Positions 1 through 10,669 are shown, counted from the stretch's first letter. The stretch is DNA of 64,000 nt from Cricetomys ansorgei (GCA_026225945.1 JAMJFZ010003163.1:17405501-17469500); one strand, 5' to 3'. Made by a program: numbers and translations. The notes: generated by a model not told the origin, from the letters alone.

Positions 1-345
1 TTTCTATTGGTGAGAATGATCTGGGTGAGAGAGGCTTAAGGAGCCAGGAAGCTGTCTATGCTGTTAGAGGGCAAGGTGGGGGTCTTCACCATAATGTCCT
101 CTCACAAGGCAGAAGGAGGGAGCTGCTTGTGTTCTAGAAGTATGGGTTCGATAGGCATGTTGTATTCCTGGGTATATTGGGGGGAGCCCTGCATGATACC
201 TGTAGTAAGATCTAGCCAATCAACATTCCAGCACTGACAGAGGGAGGGAGGAACTTATGAAGCTCCATGTAGCTGAGAAGCTATTGGCAAGATGGCTGTT
301 GGGGGAAGGGGAGTTTCCTTAGGGGATGTAGCTATTGATAAGTTG
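1..345. other. Unique sequence, nothing recognised
   Basis: A/G-rich, unremarkable sequence up to the start of the first dispersed repeat. No coding signal, SINE body or simple repeat was seen. Confidence 0.5.
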
Positions 346-349
346 CCCA

Positions 350-735
350 TTGTCTTAGTTACTTTTCTATGGCTGTAGTAAGACACCATGACCAAGGTAG
401 ATTATAGAAGAACAGAGTTTATTGGGGGTGTCCAGTCTCAGAGGGATAGAGTCCATGGTGATCATGGGAGGGGGGCACGGGTGGCAGCAGGCTGGCAAAC
501 ATCATGCTGAAATGGTACCTGAGAGATCACATCTTGATCTACCGGCATGAAGCAGAGAGAGCTAAGTGGGAATGGCATGAGCTTTTGAAACTTCTAAGCC
601 TGTCCCCAGTGACACATCTCCTCCAACAAGGCCACACCTTCCAGTCCTTCCCAAACAGTTCTACCAACTGGGTACCAAATATTCAAATATATGAGCCTGT
701 ATATGGGGGAGCAATTCTCATCCAAATCACTACTC
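350..735 (+). repeat. Dispersed rodent repeat A, copy 1
   Basis: The copy has the recurring phrases of a common rodent interspersed repeat: an opening 'cttagttacttttctatggc', then 'accatgaccaaggt', a 'gagtttatt' block, 'gaagcagagagagc', and a closing 'caaggccacacctt ... ccaaacagtt ... caactgggtacc' block. The same phrases in the same order recur at 25586-26020 and, more decayed, at 41700-42050 and 49143-49275. I do not assign a Repbase name. The 82-codon open frame over it is a by-product of the repeat. Confidence 0.75.
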
Positions 736-784
736 TGTGCTCATGCAGATAGCACTTATTGAACTCAGTGAGTTATTTTAAAAC

Positions 785-945
785 GAAGAAGTAGACATGG
801 AGGAGGAGGTAAAAATGGGAGAGAGGCGTACTGAGGAGGTGGAGAAGGCTGGATGGGGAAGAATTAGGGGAAGACACCATAGAATATGTGGTATACATGT
901 ATGACATTTTCAAAGAATAAATAAAAATACTAAAAATTTAAAAAG
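785..945 (+). mobile_element. Probable rodent L1 3' end
   Basis: A purine-rich (G/A) stretch runs into 'gtatacatgtatgacatttt' and then 'caaagaataaataaaaatac'. This G-rich 3' UTR followed by an 'AAGAATAAATAAAAA' tail is typical of truncated rodent L1/Lx insertions. No ORF2 sequence is present, so this is a 5'-truncated copy. A-rich sequence continues to about 960. Confidence 0.5.
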
Positions 946-1826
946 AAAGGCAAAAAGGAAGTGTTTTGCTTCCAAGTACAATACTTTTATTGTTACATTT
1001 GCATATATAATGCTTTTATTCAACTGTAAAGAAGAACAAAATCGTGACACTTGATTATGGTTGGAACTGGAGATCACGCACAGTAAGTCAGAGTCAGAGA
1101 GACGCATGTTGTGTGTCTCCTCTCAGGCAGAGCCTAGATTTCTTCTAAAAATCATCGAAAGGAAATAGAAGGGTGTTATTTGAGGAGGCAGGGATGGCGA
1201 AGAACAAGAGTATAATAGGAGGTGAATATCATCAAAACATATATGAATGAAAAGAGAAATACGTGGGTGTCTGTATTGAGGTCCTGCTATTCGTGAGACT
1301 GCTATCCTTGGATTCTTTTTTCTATATTAAATAAATAAAGTTTAACAAATCAGTAAACCAGATTAAAATGAATAGGCATTAAAAAAATAAAGAAGCAGTT
1401 TGCTGCATGTTGAAGTAGACACAGAATAGAAGCATTTAAGAGGAAAATAATACTCTTGAATTCCAACCTTTCTAAATTGTTTAAGCCCATAGTGTAACTT
1501 GTATAATATGATGAATAAATTACAGAACTACAGAAAATTTCTACAGAAAATTCGGAATCTAACCAGAGAAACTGAGAGAATTCTGTAGGACATGGTTCTT
1601 GAGAGACATCTAAATGGCTGACGAGTGTCTAATTACTTGGGAGATAAGCTCAGAAATTCAAGTCTTCATTCTATAAAATGTGTTAAGCACCTATTTTGTA
1701 CAGTAGTTCCCAGATGATTGCCTACCCAGAGAATACAAAAGAACATTTTAAATAGCTATTAATTCTGTGCTTTTTTTTTGTATTTTAAAACTGTATTGTT
1801 GAGAATCTCATACATGCATACAATGA
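946..1826. other. AT-rich unique sequence
   Basis: AT-rich sequence with short A runs, for example around 1340-1390. It may hold decayed L1 tail material but no recognisable element body. Nothing coding. Confidence 0.45.
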
Positions 1827-2006
1827 AATATCAACATATCCTGCCGGGCAATGGTGGCACACGCCTTTAATCCCAGCACTCAGGGTGCAGAGGCAGGCAG
1901 ATCACTATGAGTTTGAGGCCAGCCTGGTCTACAGAGTGAATTCCAGGACAGCCAGAGTTACAACAGGGAAACCCTGTCTTGAAACACAGACACAGACACA
2001 GACACA

Positions 2007-2037
<31 letters not shown>

Positions 2038-2062
2038 GAAAGAAATAGAATATCAACATATC
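1827..2062 (+). mobile_element. B1 SINE with perfect 14-bp target duplication
   Basis: The body (1841-1985) has the standard B1 order: 'tgccgggcaatggtggcac', 'cctttaatcccagcactc', 'gaggcaggcagatcac', 'gagtttgaggccagcctgg', 'ctacagagtgaattccagga' and 'accctgtcttgaaa'. B1 is a 7SL RNA-derived Pol III SINE. The tail has turned into a (CA)n microsatellite (about 1985-2037). The 14-bp flanks 1827-1840 and 2049-2062 are identical (aatatcaacatatc), a clean L1-mediated target-site duplication. This is a comparatively young copy. Confidence 0.97.
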
Positions 2063-2174
2063 TACCCTCATTTCCCACTTTCAGTTCTCCCCATGTCCCT
2101 CCCATCCCTCCCTCCCAACTTCATTGTCTTTTTCCTACTCAATAACCCAGTAAGTGCTGTCCAGATGTGCATGG

Positions 2175-2335
2175 GTGTGGGTAATTCATAAAGAATAAAG
2201 AAATATTGAGTTTGTGGTTCTGGAAGCTGGAAAGTCTGAGAACGTGGTGCCAGTGCCTCACCGTGTCACGGTGTGGAAGAGAGAGTCTAATGGTGAGAGA
2301 AAACACTGAAGAGGCAATACCAAGTGGTGGGGTCT
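2175..2335 (-). repeat. Possible old MaLR-type LTR fragment
   Basis: The stretch 'gtaattcataaagaataaag', 'gtggttctggaagctgg' and 'acgtggtgccagtgcctc' resembles the antisense of old mammalian MaLR-type LTRs (a 'hydrophobic' TAATTTATAAAG opening, then a 'cagttctggaggctgg' block). It is heavily decayed and could be chance. Confidence 0.35.
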
Positions 2336-5300
2336 GGGTGGGCAGGCCGGGCTACAGCTGCCTCAGCTGGGGTGTGCACCCTCAGTTTTTTCCAGAGCAA
2401 CCTGGCTTCCTAACTTTCAAACTCAAGAAAAGCATTCTAAAAGACACCAGCTTGTCCCCTCATGCCTGTGTTTGGCTTGACATCAAGTTCCTAAATTTCC
2501 GGAGTCTTCTACACAACCCCAAATTCTTTGTAACAGGAAAATCCACAGATGCATATGGTTGACCTTGGGATAGAAGCATGTCCTCTGAGGTATTCTTACT
2601 AACCCTGGACTGGAGGACTGGTTTAAACACAAAATACAACTACCCAATGCCAGTAGGTCCTCAGTAAGGGCTGGGGTCTGGAAACCCACCACCCCATCTA
2701 TATGGATGTTTTGACTGACTTGATCTTGTATAAGTATTGTGCAGGTATAAGTATTGGAGGAGCACCAAATTATGTTCCTATAAGCCAGCAACTCACTTGA
2801 TAATACTGCATGGCATGTTCTGATTACACCACTGCCTGCCAGCTCTCCTCGCTTAGTCCTTGCTATTCCCTGAAATGTAACAGTGTTACATTAGGCTAAT
2901 CCATAAACCGACCATGATCTCCAAGTATCCCAGTGAAAGAAAGAGTGTAACCCCTTTCACTATAAAGCTAAGGCTACAGATGACTAATCTTAGTGAAAAA
3001 GGCATGCCCAAACCGAGACAGCCAAAGCAGGGCCTTTGCACCCAGGAAGCAGGTGTGCATGCAGAGGAGAGTTCTTCAAAGGGAGCAAAAGGGTTTCACC
3101 ACTGGGATGAAGGAAGTGGTTGGAGGGGGGAGGCAGAACCAGCCACAACCTTCCTTAAATAGAAGGGGACTGTAAGCAAGGCCTAACCTTATTCAGAAGA
3201 AAAGTTTGAGGCTAGCTGAGGTCAGTCCATGAAGTTTAAGATGTTTTATAACACCGAAGAGCAAGAGGGACCGGGTGCTGTGACAGTTTCCCCAGAAGAA
3301 CCGGCTGAGGACCCTCATCAAAGTGGATACATTGAATAACACATTTTCAACAGAATTGAGCAGCCTTGCATTGGAAGAAGATGCCATTTAGGGTCTGAAC
3401 AGTTAGTGAAGCCCTGCATGGCCTCACGGTTCAAAAGGAGGGCCAAATGAGGCTAATAACTTGAAGTTGAAGCCAGCACCCATTTGGTATTCCAGCTGGT
3501 TCACAGCCTAAAGAGTACTGCTAATTCTCTGCTCCGTGAGCAGTACAGAGTCCGCATGGCAGCGTGTATGTTTATAACTGGGTTTTCTGTCTGCTGTTTT
3601 CCTTGAAAAAAATCTTACTGAACACGACAGCCATTCTGCAGTATGCGGGAGGCATTCTGACTTTCAACTGTTATTAAGCACTAGATAGTGTGTGCTGTTG
3701 GGGTGATTAGGGGGCTTCCTGGAGCAGTTTGGGGTTGAGCTCTGCAGCAGAGATTGGGAACAGAGGTCATTTCAGGTAAGAAGACAGAGATGTTGCTGTG
3801 GGGTATCCTCCAGAGAAGACTGCTTGAACATGGTGCTCGGGACCCTAGTGTTGCCCAAGTCTTTCTTAGGGTGAGTGCTTAAGCACAAAAACCATGCCCT
3901 GGGTTGATATACTGCAGTCAACTAGAACAGTTAGCCAGAAGCGGAACTATAGAATCTAAAAGGCAAGGTTAGTACATTTTGAGACTTTCCCAGAACTATA
4001 TGGACTTTAGTGGATTAAGCTGTTTTCATTTTGGCTGGTGGTGCTGTCTATAGTCTGTAGGCTGTCTGCAGGCTGGGTTTTATAGTCTGAATAGTACTTC
4101 CATCATGGAGTCTTTATGCTAAGGTCTCAGAGCCTACGAATGTCTGGGGCCTGTTAAAATGTGGAGTGAAAATTAACAGTGGGCTATACGGGGGGTGATA
4201 GAGTGAACTGGCTAGCAGACAGAGTTTGTCTTGGACATGGGCTCACTATTTATGTCTTTCTTCCTTTTGCCAAGACACTCCCCCTGCAACCTCTGCTGGT
4301 TGTTGCCTGTGACCTTGGCTTTGCCGTCTTCTCCTGTCATTTGTGGTTTTAGTTGGTGCTCGGAAGGCATGGAAGGCACTTGACGAGCTACAGATTGTCG
4401 TATGACTTGTTTCAAGACTCAGTGGATTGAGGAGTTGGGGTTACTTGGCTCCATAATCTCCTTGGCTGAAACCACTGATCGATGTCTCACAAAAAGTCCC
4501 AAATTATTGGGAATCAGATGCTATGATTTTTGCCGTCACTGTGTCCCACATAGACTGGTACTTAGCTTCTAGATAACAAGATCAATTCATTTTTAAAGAT
4601 GGAATGACAGTGAGTTAAAAGATACTGCATTTCAGTGTCATAGAGCAAACCCAGCATCACCTGCTGTGAATATGAATTAAGACGTTACAGGAGACGCACA
4701 GCCGGAAGTCCTGCCACCTCCTACCAGTAGATGCCAGGTAAAGGCCTTGCTGGTAATTTACGTCACGTCAGGAAAACACCAGGCGAGAGAAATGAACAGA
4801 CCTGTTTGCTTAAGTGGGAACACTCAGAGCCATAGGGGTCCTTGGTGTCCTGATAGCAGTTTGTGAGCTTGTACTCACATCGTTGGTGACCCGTTTCATT
4901 CTCTTTTATGCCTCCTTCAGCCGAACTGATTCATGAAGCAGCAAAGGACCACTCTGGCTGCATCTTCATGTAGATTTTCCTTTGTTTCTTTGTTGAAGCC
5001 AAAGCTCCCCCCAAAACCAGCTTGCACATCTCCATCCTGACTCCTGTTTCCTGCTTGTCCCCTTTCATAGAGATGCCATTTAAGTGACCTTTGTCTGCTC
5101 CATCAGCACCCATGGAGAGACAGAAACATGCCAGGAGGCCAAGCAGAGGAGGACAGGCCAGGGAGAAGTTGCTCTGCTTTATGGCCCCAGTGTACCCCAA
5201 CATGGGTGAGGACCCAAGGCCCTCACCAAACCTTGGATTCTGTGTGTGATGAGGGCTGCAATCAATACCTCTTGCGCCACTGACTTTCTGTCAGTCTGGG

Positions 5301-5363
5301 TCTCTGCTCCCTTTCATGACAAGCACTGGGTGTGTTCTAAAGAGCAGGCTGTTGTTTCTCTTT
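2336..5363. other. Unique sequence, about 3 kb
   Basis: No SINE, LTR or coding family was recognised. Short open frames on both strands (at most about 118 codons) have no recognisable domain. The one notable point is a doubled cAMP-response-type motif at 4758-4771. A 19-bp perfect match is shared between 4704-4722 and 5869-5887 (both 'ggaagtcctgccacctcct'). Confidence 0.5.
4758..4771 (+). promoter_or_regulatory. Two overlapping ACGTCA (CRE/ATF half-site) motifs
   Basis: The sequence 'ttacgtcacgtcag' holds ACGTCA at 4760-4765 and again at 4765-4770, sharing one base. ACGTCA is the core of the CREB/ATF binding site. Two overlapping copies in otherwise CpG-poor DNA are unusual, but no promoter or transcript start is visible nearby. 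Binding is inference only. Confidence 0.3.
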
Positions 5364-5602
5364 GTATAAACCAGTAGTTCTCAACCTTCCTGATGCTGTG
5401 ACCCTTTAATACAGTTCCTCATGTTATGGTGAACCCCAACCATAAAATTATTTTCATTGCTATTTCATAACTGTAATTTTGCTACTGCCATGAATCTTAA
5501 TGTAAGTATCTGATATGCAGATGGTTTTAGGCAACTCCTGTAAAGGGTCATTCAACCCCCAAAGGGGTCGTGACCCACAGGCTGAGAACCATTGGTAAAC
5601 AT
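5364..5602 (+). mobile_element. URR1-type hAT (Charlie-like) MITE, copy 1
   Basis: The copy opens with 'cagtagttctcaaccttcct' and ends with the inverse 'ggctgagaaccattg', the inverted termini of a hAT element. Between them are the hallmark 'ctgtgaccctttaatacag', 'ataaaattattttcattgct', 'gatatgcagatggttttagg' and 'aaaggggtcgtgacccacag' blocks of rodent URR1. Termini are at 5372 and 5594. The flanking 8-mers (gtataaac / gtaaacat) form a decayed target duplication. It is non-autonomous, with no transposase. Confidence 0.93.
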
Positions 5603-5984
5603 GCCTCAAATCCATCATTTCTGCCTGCAGTCTCCCTGGTATTCCTTTCCCAACTATAATTTCTTTTCCTTTCTCTCTCACATAAAAGTTTACCATGGAG
5701 TTTGTTATGTGAGTTCAACTTGCTTTCTAGCTCAAACACCACCCTTAGAAAGATAGAGCTCAGCTAGGATGGGGCAATTCTGAATCACTGACCAACTCTA
5801 GAACTAACTGGATTGACTAACAGTCATCACTGGGGCAAGTCCTAGAGGCAGATGTGTCTTACTCCAGAGGAAGTCCTGCCACCTCCTGCAAGACTATTTG
5901 TAATTTCTGGTGTCTCTCATTATAGACATAAGCCCCTATCTTTTTCATTTGTTGGTTTTTATTTCTTATTATTTTGGCTATTTA
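5603..5984. other. Unique sequence
   Basis: No element recognised. It contains the second copy of the 19-bp match at 5869-5887. Confidence 0.45.
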
Positions 5985-6172
5985 TTTATTTATTGAGATG
6001 AGATTTCAGGTAGCCAAGGCTGGCCCAGACTCACCAGGAAGCCAAGAATGACTTTGAACTTCTGAGCTTCCTGCTTCCTTCCTGAGTGCTGGGATTACAA
6101 GAGTGCTTTCCCTCAGCACTGGAGCCAGAACCCAGAGCATGCTAGACAATGCTCTATTACCTACATCCTTGC
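5985..6172 (-). mobile_element. B4/RSINE1-type SINE (ID + B1 composite), inverted
   Basis: Read on the plus strand it runs 'tgagatgagatttcaggtag', 'ccaaggctggcccagactca', 'tgagtgctgggattacaaga' (antisense B1 half), then 'agcactggagccagaaccca', 'gcatgctagacaatgctcta' (antisense tRNA-like ID half). That order is a composite B4-family SINE on the minus strand, about 15-25% diverged. Confidence 0.8.
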
Positions 6173-7745
6173 TTCTGGCTCACATGTGTGTGAATCATGA
6201 TCACATATGTGATCACATTTGAGGTGGGCATGAGGCCCTTGCAAGCCTGATGTGCTATAGCAACGAGGGCAGAATGCTTGCTAGAACTCTGTAAACTCTT
6301 CCTCAGAGAACAGTTTTCTTAGTGAATGTGTTCTGAAAATTGGTTGAATTTCTCCAACTCCCCAGACTCCGAAGTGCCAGCAAGCCATTGTGTGTAGGTG
6401 ATGGGTAAATAAATGTTTATGCAAATTGAATCCTGATTAGGTGCAAAAAAAAGAGTTGTCTGTTTTGAGTGTGTTCATTTTTATTTGGGGCTTTGTTTTC
6501 ACATTAGCTGCACACAATGTGATTTACATCATTGGCCTCACCCTGTCTTATTTGCCTTAATGTAATTGTCTGTTCAGATCCACTGATGGTGAAAATTGCA
6601 TTTGTCCTTATCAGCGAAGATTCTAAAAATGAGAAGTTCAAAGGAGGCAGAGGCTTTAAATGCAGGGAAAATATGTTTATTATTATTTTAGGTCCTTTGA
6701 AATAGTTTTAACTCCTAGAACAGGATAATCTCTTTGCAGAACACCAAAATGGATGGCCCACTGTGACCCTAATCAGGGAAGCAGCTAAGGAAAAAAGAAG
6801 AAAAAAGAAAAAAAAAGTAGGGTGACTCAGAACATCTCTGTCAGTTCAACAGTGTTCTTGGATAACCTTGGAAGACCTGGGGATTTTCTGAGAAACCAAC
6901 ACTATGTGCTTTGGGCTGAATAAAAATGTACCTGGAACTCTTCCTTTGCCAGATGGCTCATGCCAGGAGCTTCTCAGCTGAGGGATGGGTAGGATGTGGA
7001 AACCATGTATAGAGGGTGTGGGACAACAAGAATTTGTAGAGATTGGAAAGGAAGTCTTCATAATGTAGAAATGACTTTCCTCATTAAAACTCAACATTGA
7101 AAATCCATATTTGTAAGGCTCTTATATTTATTTTCTGTATAGGACAAAATTTCAGTTATATGCTCTCCTCCAGCAGGACTTGCGTGCAGTTTCAGGCTAT
7201 CAGATCAGTGCAGCTTTGACAGACTGCATATAATTAAAATGAATGGCAGGCTACTCATGTGAGCTGTGTACCATGTACCAAACACCGTGTGGCAGTCTGC
7301 TGGGTCTACCTGGATGGTGTCATGTACGTGACTCCTCCACAGTTCTCTGAAGTACAGTCTGTTGAAGTTATCTTTTGGGATTTGAAGTAGACAAACAATG
7401 ACTGTGATCGTAACACTATTATCAGGAGTTCCCCTAAACATGATATACCCGGGTTTACCCCAGAAAATATTTGGAAATATAGTGAAATGATTTAAAAATA
7501 TCCCTGGAGAAGAGGCCTGGGCATACATACTCATACATAGTCATTCCTTGATTAAGGACTTTTAAGTTGAGCATAGTAATGAGAACTTAGTTTTATAGGC
7601 CCCCACCTGCAGCGTGTATAAGAGAAAAAGGTGTTTTAAATTTAAATTACTGGCCTTAAGATCTATAGAATAAGGGTATAACTTCCTGGAGTGCTAGGAG
7701 GAGCTGGCTGTTCAAGTGAGGTACAGAAAGACATAATTCTGTAAT
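6173..7745. other. Unique sequence with a candidate conserved element
   Basis: No repeat recognised except an A-rich run at about 6788-6817. The part 6490-6640 is T-rich, low in CpG and free of repeats, and reads like a conserved non-coding stretch. Small open frames (at most 109 codons) have no recognisable domain. Confidence 0.4.
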
Positions 7746-7749
7746 CTCA

Positions 7750-8135
7750 CTTGCCCAAGGACAGAAAACCCCTGGGAATGTTGGGTGGAGAATATCTAGA
7801 ACCTGTGTGGTTGATCCAAATGCACTGGTTATGGTTAGTCACTTGTGGGTAGGAGATAACCCAGACAGGAAGTACATCAGGATAAATGCTTGCTGCTGAT
7901 TGGACCTGGTAGAAAGTACATAGTCTTATGGATTCTGCCCTTTTAAGCAACTGTGCCGTGTGACTCAGGGCCATTCTCTGCAAACTTGGGAGGTGGCAGG
8001 TTTATTCCATGAGAACCTCAGAATGGACCTGGTCAGAGTCCATCTTCCTGGCCAGTATTTAATTAATTTAATTAAGTCTTGCTTCAAATTTGGCTCAATT
8101 GTGGTGGTCTTATTCTCAAACAGTGGGATTTATAC
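7750..8135 (+). mobile_element. Possible LTR of an ERVK-like element
   Basis: The layout is LTR-like: a 'tgtaatctcacttgcc' opening, a 'gctgctgattggacc' block (CCAAT on the other strand), 'ccttttaagcaactg', then a U5-like T-rich part ('tttaattaagtcttgc', 'ggtggtcttattctcaaaca'). I found no matching flanking duplication and do not name a family. The boundaries are uncertain. Confidence 0.35.
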
Positions 8136-8483
8136 ATGCTCACATGATGTGTGTCTCTCCATTGTCCCTGCAGGGTTCCCAACAGCACGAGGGGTGGGGT
8201 GGGTGGCCAGCCTGCAAATGGTTAGGCCCTGCCCACTAGGCCTCTCTAATGGCCTTGACATCCCCTATAGGCAGGAAAGTAGCTAAGCCCCACCCCTCTG
8301 TAACAGCCCTAAGGGCCATTTCCAGTGCCTCAATAGGTCTCACATCTCAGACCTCTGTAATGGCCCAAAGGCCATTTCCAATCCCTCAATAGACCCCTCC
8401 CCCAGAAATTCAAATAGGGTGAAAAAAAACCAATCCCAGGCCACCCTGGAAAGCTCTGTCCGCCCCCCCCCCAAAAAAAACAC

Positions 8484-8492
8484 TATATAAAG
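8484..8492 (+). promoter_or_regulatory. LTR TATA box
   Basis: TATATAAAG sits 72 bases upstream of AATAAA (8564), the normal U3/R spacing for a gammaretrovirus-like LTR. Whether it is still active cannot be seen. Confidence 0.65.
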
Positions 8493-8563
8493 AGGCACAT
8501 TCTGCTCAGTTCTCAGTGCAGCTTCAGCTACTGCCTTCTTCCTGAACAGAGGTAGCCATGCCC

Positions 8564-8569
8564 AATAAA
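8564..8569 (+). terminator. LTR poly(A) signal
   Basis: AATAAA in the R region of the plus-strand LTR, followed by GT-rich sequence ('ctttgtgag'). Confidence 0.6.
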
Positions 8570-8990
8570 TCTTTGTGAGATTTGCTGCATGAAGCTGTCT
8601 TTGTCACTGGGTCAAATCAAAGTGAAGAAGTGAAGTATACCTCAGCTCAGCAGGGGATATTTCTCCTCAGAGCTACACCAGGGAAACATCTTCTCTTGAA
8701 GTGGAGCAGAGCAGAGTGAGCTGTTACACTGTAACACTTCAGGTTAGCTGGGGACACCTTCTCCACCTCAGAGCTTGGTGGTTCCTGGCCTCCCAACCGC
8801 CAGGATATCTTCCCATTGGGGTCACCTTCCCCATTTCAGAGCTGTGTGGAACCCTAGATCCTGGCTGCCAGGGGACTCTTCTATCTCCATCGCAGAAAAA
8901 AAAAAGGCAAAGAAAAGAAGAAAGAAAAAGAATACACTAACAAGTTTACCAAGTTTACCTAGTGGTAAGTTAAAAATGGTTAAAATGATC

Positions 8991-9106
8991 TTGTGATCCC
9001 AACCACTGGAGAGGATCATAAGTTTGAGGCTAGCCTGAGCTACACAGCTAATTCCAGGCCAGCCTAAGCTATGAAGTCAAACTATGTCTCAAACAACAAA
9101 AACTAA
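8991..9106 (+). mobile_element. Partial, old B1 SINE
   Basis: The copy starts inside the B1 body ('tgatcccaaccactggagag'), keeps 'gtttgaggctagcctgagct' and ends with 'atgtctcaaacaacaaaaac'. The first ~25 bases of B1 are missing or too diverged. Confidence 0.75.
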
Positions 9107-9274
9107 CCAACCAACTAACCAGCCACCAAAAGACTACTTTCCAAGCCACCCATGCTGGTATTTTACAAGCTGACTTAATTCCCAGAATAATCAATACACA
9201 TTTGTCATAATATGTAGGTTCTCTGGTTCCACTTTACAACACGTAAGTCAGAATACTTAAGGAAAAGAGAAAGA

Positions 9275-9540
9275 GGGCTGGGGTGTAGGTCAGTTGGCAG
9301 AGTGCTTGCCTAGCATACAGAGAGTTCTGGTTCAATCCACCAGCAAGGCAAAAGCAGCGTGATGGCACACACCTGTTATCCTAGACTTTGGGAGGTGGAG
9401 TCACAAGAATTAGAAGTTAAAGATCATCTTTGGCTACATAATGAGTTTGAGGCTAGTCTGGGCTCTGAGACCTTGACAAAAGGCAAACTAATTCTACTCC
9501 CCCCCCAAAAAATCCAAACCGAACAACAGCAAAACCCCTA
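9275..9540 (+). mobile_element. B4/RSINE1-type SINE (ID + B1 composite)
   Basis: A tRNA-like ID half comes first: 'gggctggggtgtaggtcagt' (A box region), 'agagtgcttgcctagc' and 'gttctggttcaatcc' (B box region). A B1-like half follows: 'gtgatggcacacacctgtta', 'tttgggaggtggag', 'gagtttgaggctagtctggg'. The tail has C and A runs. This is the sense counterpart of the inverted copy at 5985-6172. Confidence 0.88.
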
Positions 9541-9618
9541 AACAACTAGAAAGAAAGTTGAGCTGAAAGTAGAATAGTAGTTACTAGGGAAGCAGGTTGG
9601 TGGAGGAAGGGCAGATCG

Positions 9619-9801
9619 AAGCCAGGCACAGCAGCAGTGCATGCCTGTAATCAAAGTGCTTGGGAGATACTGACCAGGACTTCAAGCTCCTTTTTGATTA
9701 CACTGCTGGTTCCAGGCATGCAAAATCCAGCCTTGGCTTCATAAGATCTTGTCTCAAAAGAAAAGGAAAAACAGAAAAAAAGAAAAAGAAAGAAAGAAAG
9801 G
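9619..9801 (+). mobile_element. Old B1-type SINE with A-rich tail
   Basis: 'gaagccaggcacagcagcag', 'tgcatgcctgtaatcaaagt', 'gcttgggagatactgacca' and 'cttgtctcaaaag' follow the B1 order, with an insertion of about 30 bp in the middle. The tail is an (AAAG)n run. The LTR at 9802 begins immediately at its end. Confidence 0.7.
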
Positions 9802-10132
9802 TGTAGAATTTTATTTTTTAGTTATGTATAAAATAACTGTTTTATGCACTGTTGGGTGAGGGGCTCCCTAGGTCTTGATGTTTTGTATTGTCTGAAGCTG
9901 TTGGATTTATGTGGGGGATGTTTGATTGCAGATGACCTGCATGTGCTCTCAGTAGAACACCTGAGGGGTTCTGGATCAATAAAACACCTGAGCTCAGATG
10001 CTCAGGGTTCCACTGTCCAATATAGCGCGTGCCGTGATTGTGGTTCCCTCTACTGAAGTCTAGCAGAGTTTATACCTATGATTATGCTTGCATGTCTCCT
10101 TGCTGAGCCACCACAGTAGGTGTTCAACTATA
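9802..10132. mobile_element. Solo LTR of family X, copy 1
   Basis: A 331-bp element starts TGTAGAA and ends CAACTATA. It is the same element as 42395-42728 over its full length, roughly 85% identical by eye ('atgcactgttgggtgagggg', 'gtagaacacctgagg', 'aaacacctgagctcagatgc'). Flanking 6-mers are gaaagg (9796-9801) and taaagg (10133-10138), 5 of 6 identical. TG...CA-type ends with a 6-bp target duplication fit an ERVK-type LTR. An AATAAA lies in the middle (about 9979). The orientation is not settled and no family name is offered. Confidence 0.7.
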
Positions 10133-10154
10133 TAAAGGTGTAGCTGTTTCTGCT

Positions 10155-10547
10155 TGTATGGAAAGGTATCCTGGCAATCAGGAGCCAAGGAACCACAAAG
10201 TCACACCATGCAACAAATCTCACACAAGAGATTTATTGGGAGAAAAAAAGCACAAGTGGGAGTGGCTGACTTTGCTCAAGAGAAAAGCAGCAAAGAACTG
10301 AGCAAGGGATAGACTTTATATATGGTTTTTTTGGGGGTAGGCATGGAGCATGCCAAGGTGGTCTGGTATTGGTGGGGTTCTGAGGCCTGATCTTGGAGCA
10401 AGCTCAGGGACTGATGGGCTTCTGTGGCCTGAGCTTGGCTTTTTTTTCTGTAGGTGGGCATGGCCTAGCCTCAAGGGGCTGGGAATGGTTGTTATGACAG
10501 TTTAAAATTATCTAGGGGACCTAGCCACTTATGCCTTGAGGGGCTCA
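10155..10547 (-). mobile_element. 3' LTR of the minus-strand provirus (family Y)
   Basis: On the minus strand the LTR begins TGAGCCCC directly after a polypurine tract. It carries a TATATAAAG-type box (plus positions 10314-10323) and AATAAA (plus 10232-10237, seen as TTTATT). It ends near 'ccaggatacctttcc'. U3 includes ACCAAT and CAATCCCTGAGC-type motifs as in the LTRs near 55 kb. It faces the plus-strand LTR of the same family at 8200-8895, so the two are in inverted orientation with SINEs and a family X LTR between. Confidence 0.8.
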
Positions 10548-10549
10548 TA

Positions 10550-10562
10550 TTCCCTCTTTTTT
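10550..10562 (-). other. Retroviral polypurine tract
   Basis: The minus strand reads AAAAAAGAGGGAA, directly upstream of the LTR start. This is where plus-strand DNA synthesis would be primed in reverse transcription. Its position between the env remnant and the LTR fixes the element's orientation. Confidence 0.75.
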
Positions 10563-10669
10563 GTTTACTACTGATATAAATCAGGGGTTGGGAAAGTGGA
10601 AAACCTTATCATTATACTACCTCCTGCTGAATGAGGGTGTCCAAGTTCTTGGGGCAAACTTGATCTTCA

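Larger units (their letters stand above)
8200..8895 (+). mobile_element. ERV1-like LTR (family Y), plus strand
   Basis: This is an LTR with U3, R and U5 signals. A TATA box TATATAAAG lies at 8484-8492 and a poly(A) signal AATAAA at 8564-8569, followed by 'gagatttgctgcatgaagct' and a long U5 built from repeated 'cagagct...ggttcctgg...gccagg' modules. U3 carries a tandem duplication of about 50 bp (8290-8392). The TATA-to-AATAAA and downstream order is shared with the LTRs at 10155-10547, 54560-55290 and 55300-55955. No provirus body follows on this strand, so it is a solo or truncated LTR. Confidence 0.8.

Noticed and set aside
4704..5887. 19-bp perfect match (4704-4722, 5869-5887) as a segmental duplication
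   Set aside because: Similarity does not extend clearly beyond the 19 bases.
9275..9345. tRNA gene
   Set aside because: The A- and B-box-like sequence is the ID half of a B4-type SINE; it cannot fold as a complete tRNA and a B1 half follows.
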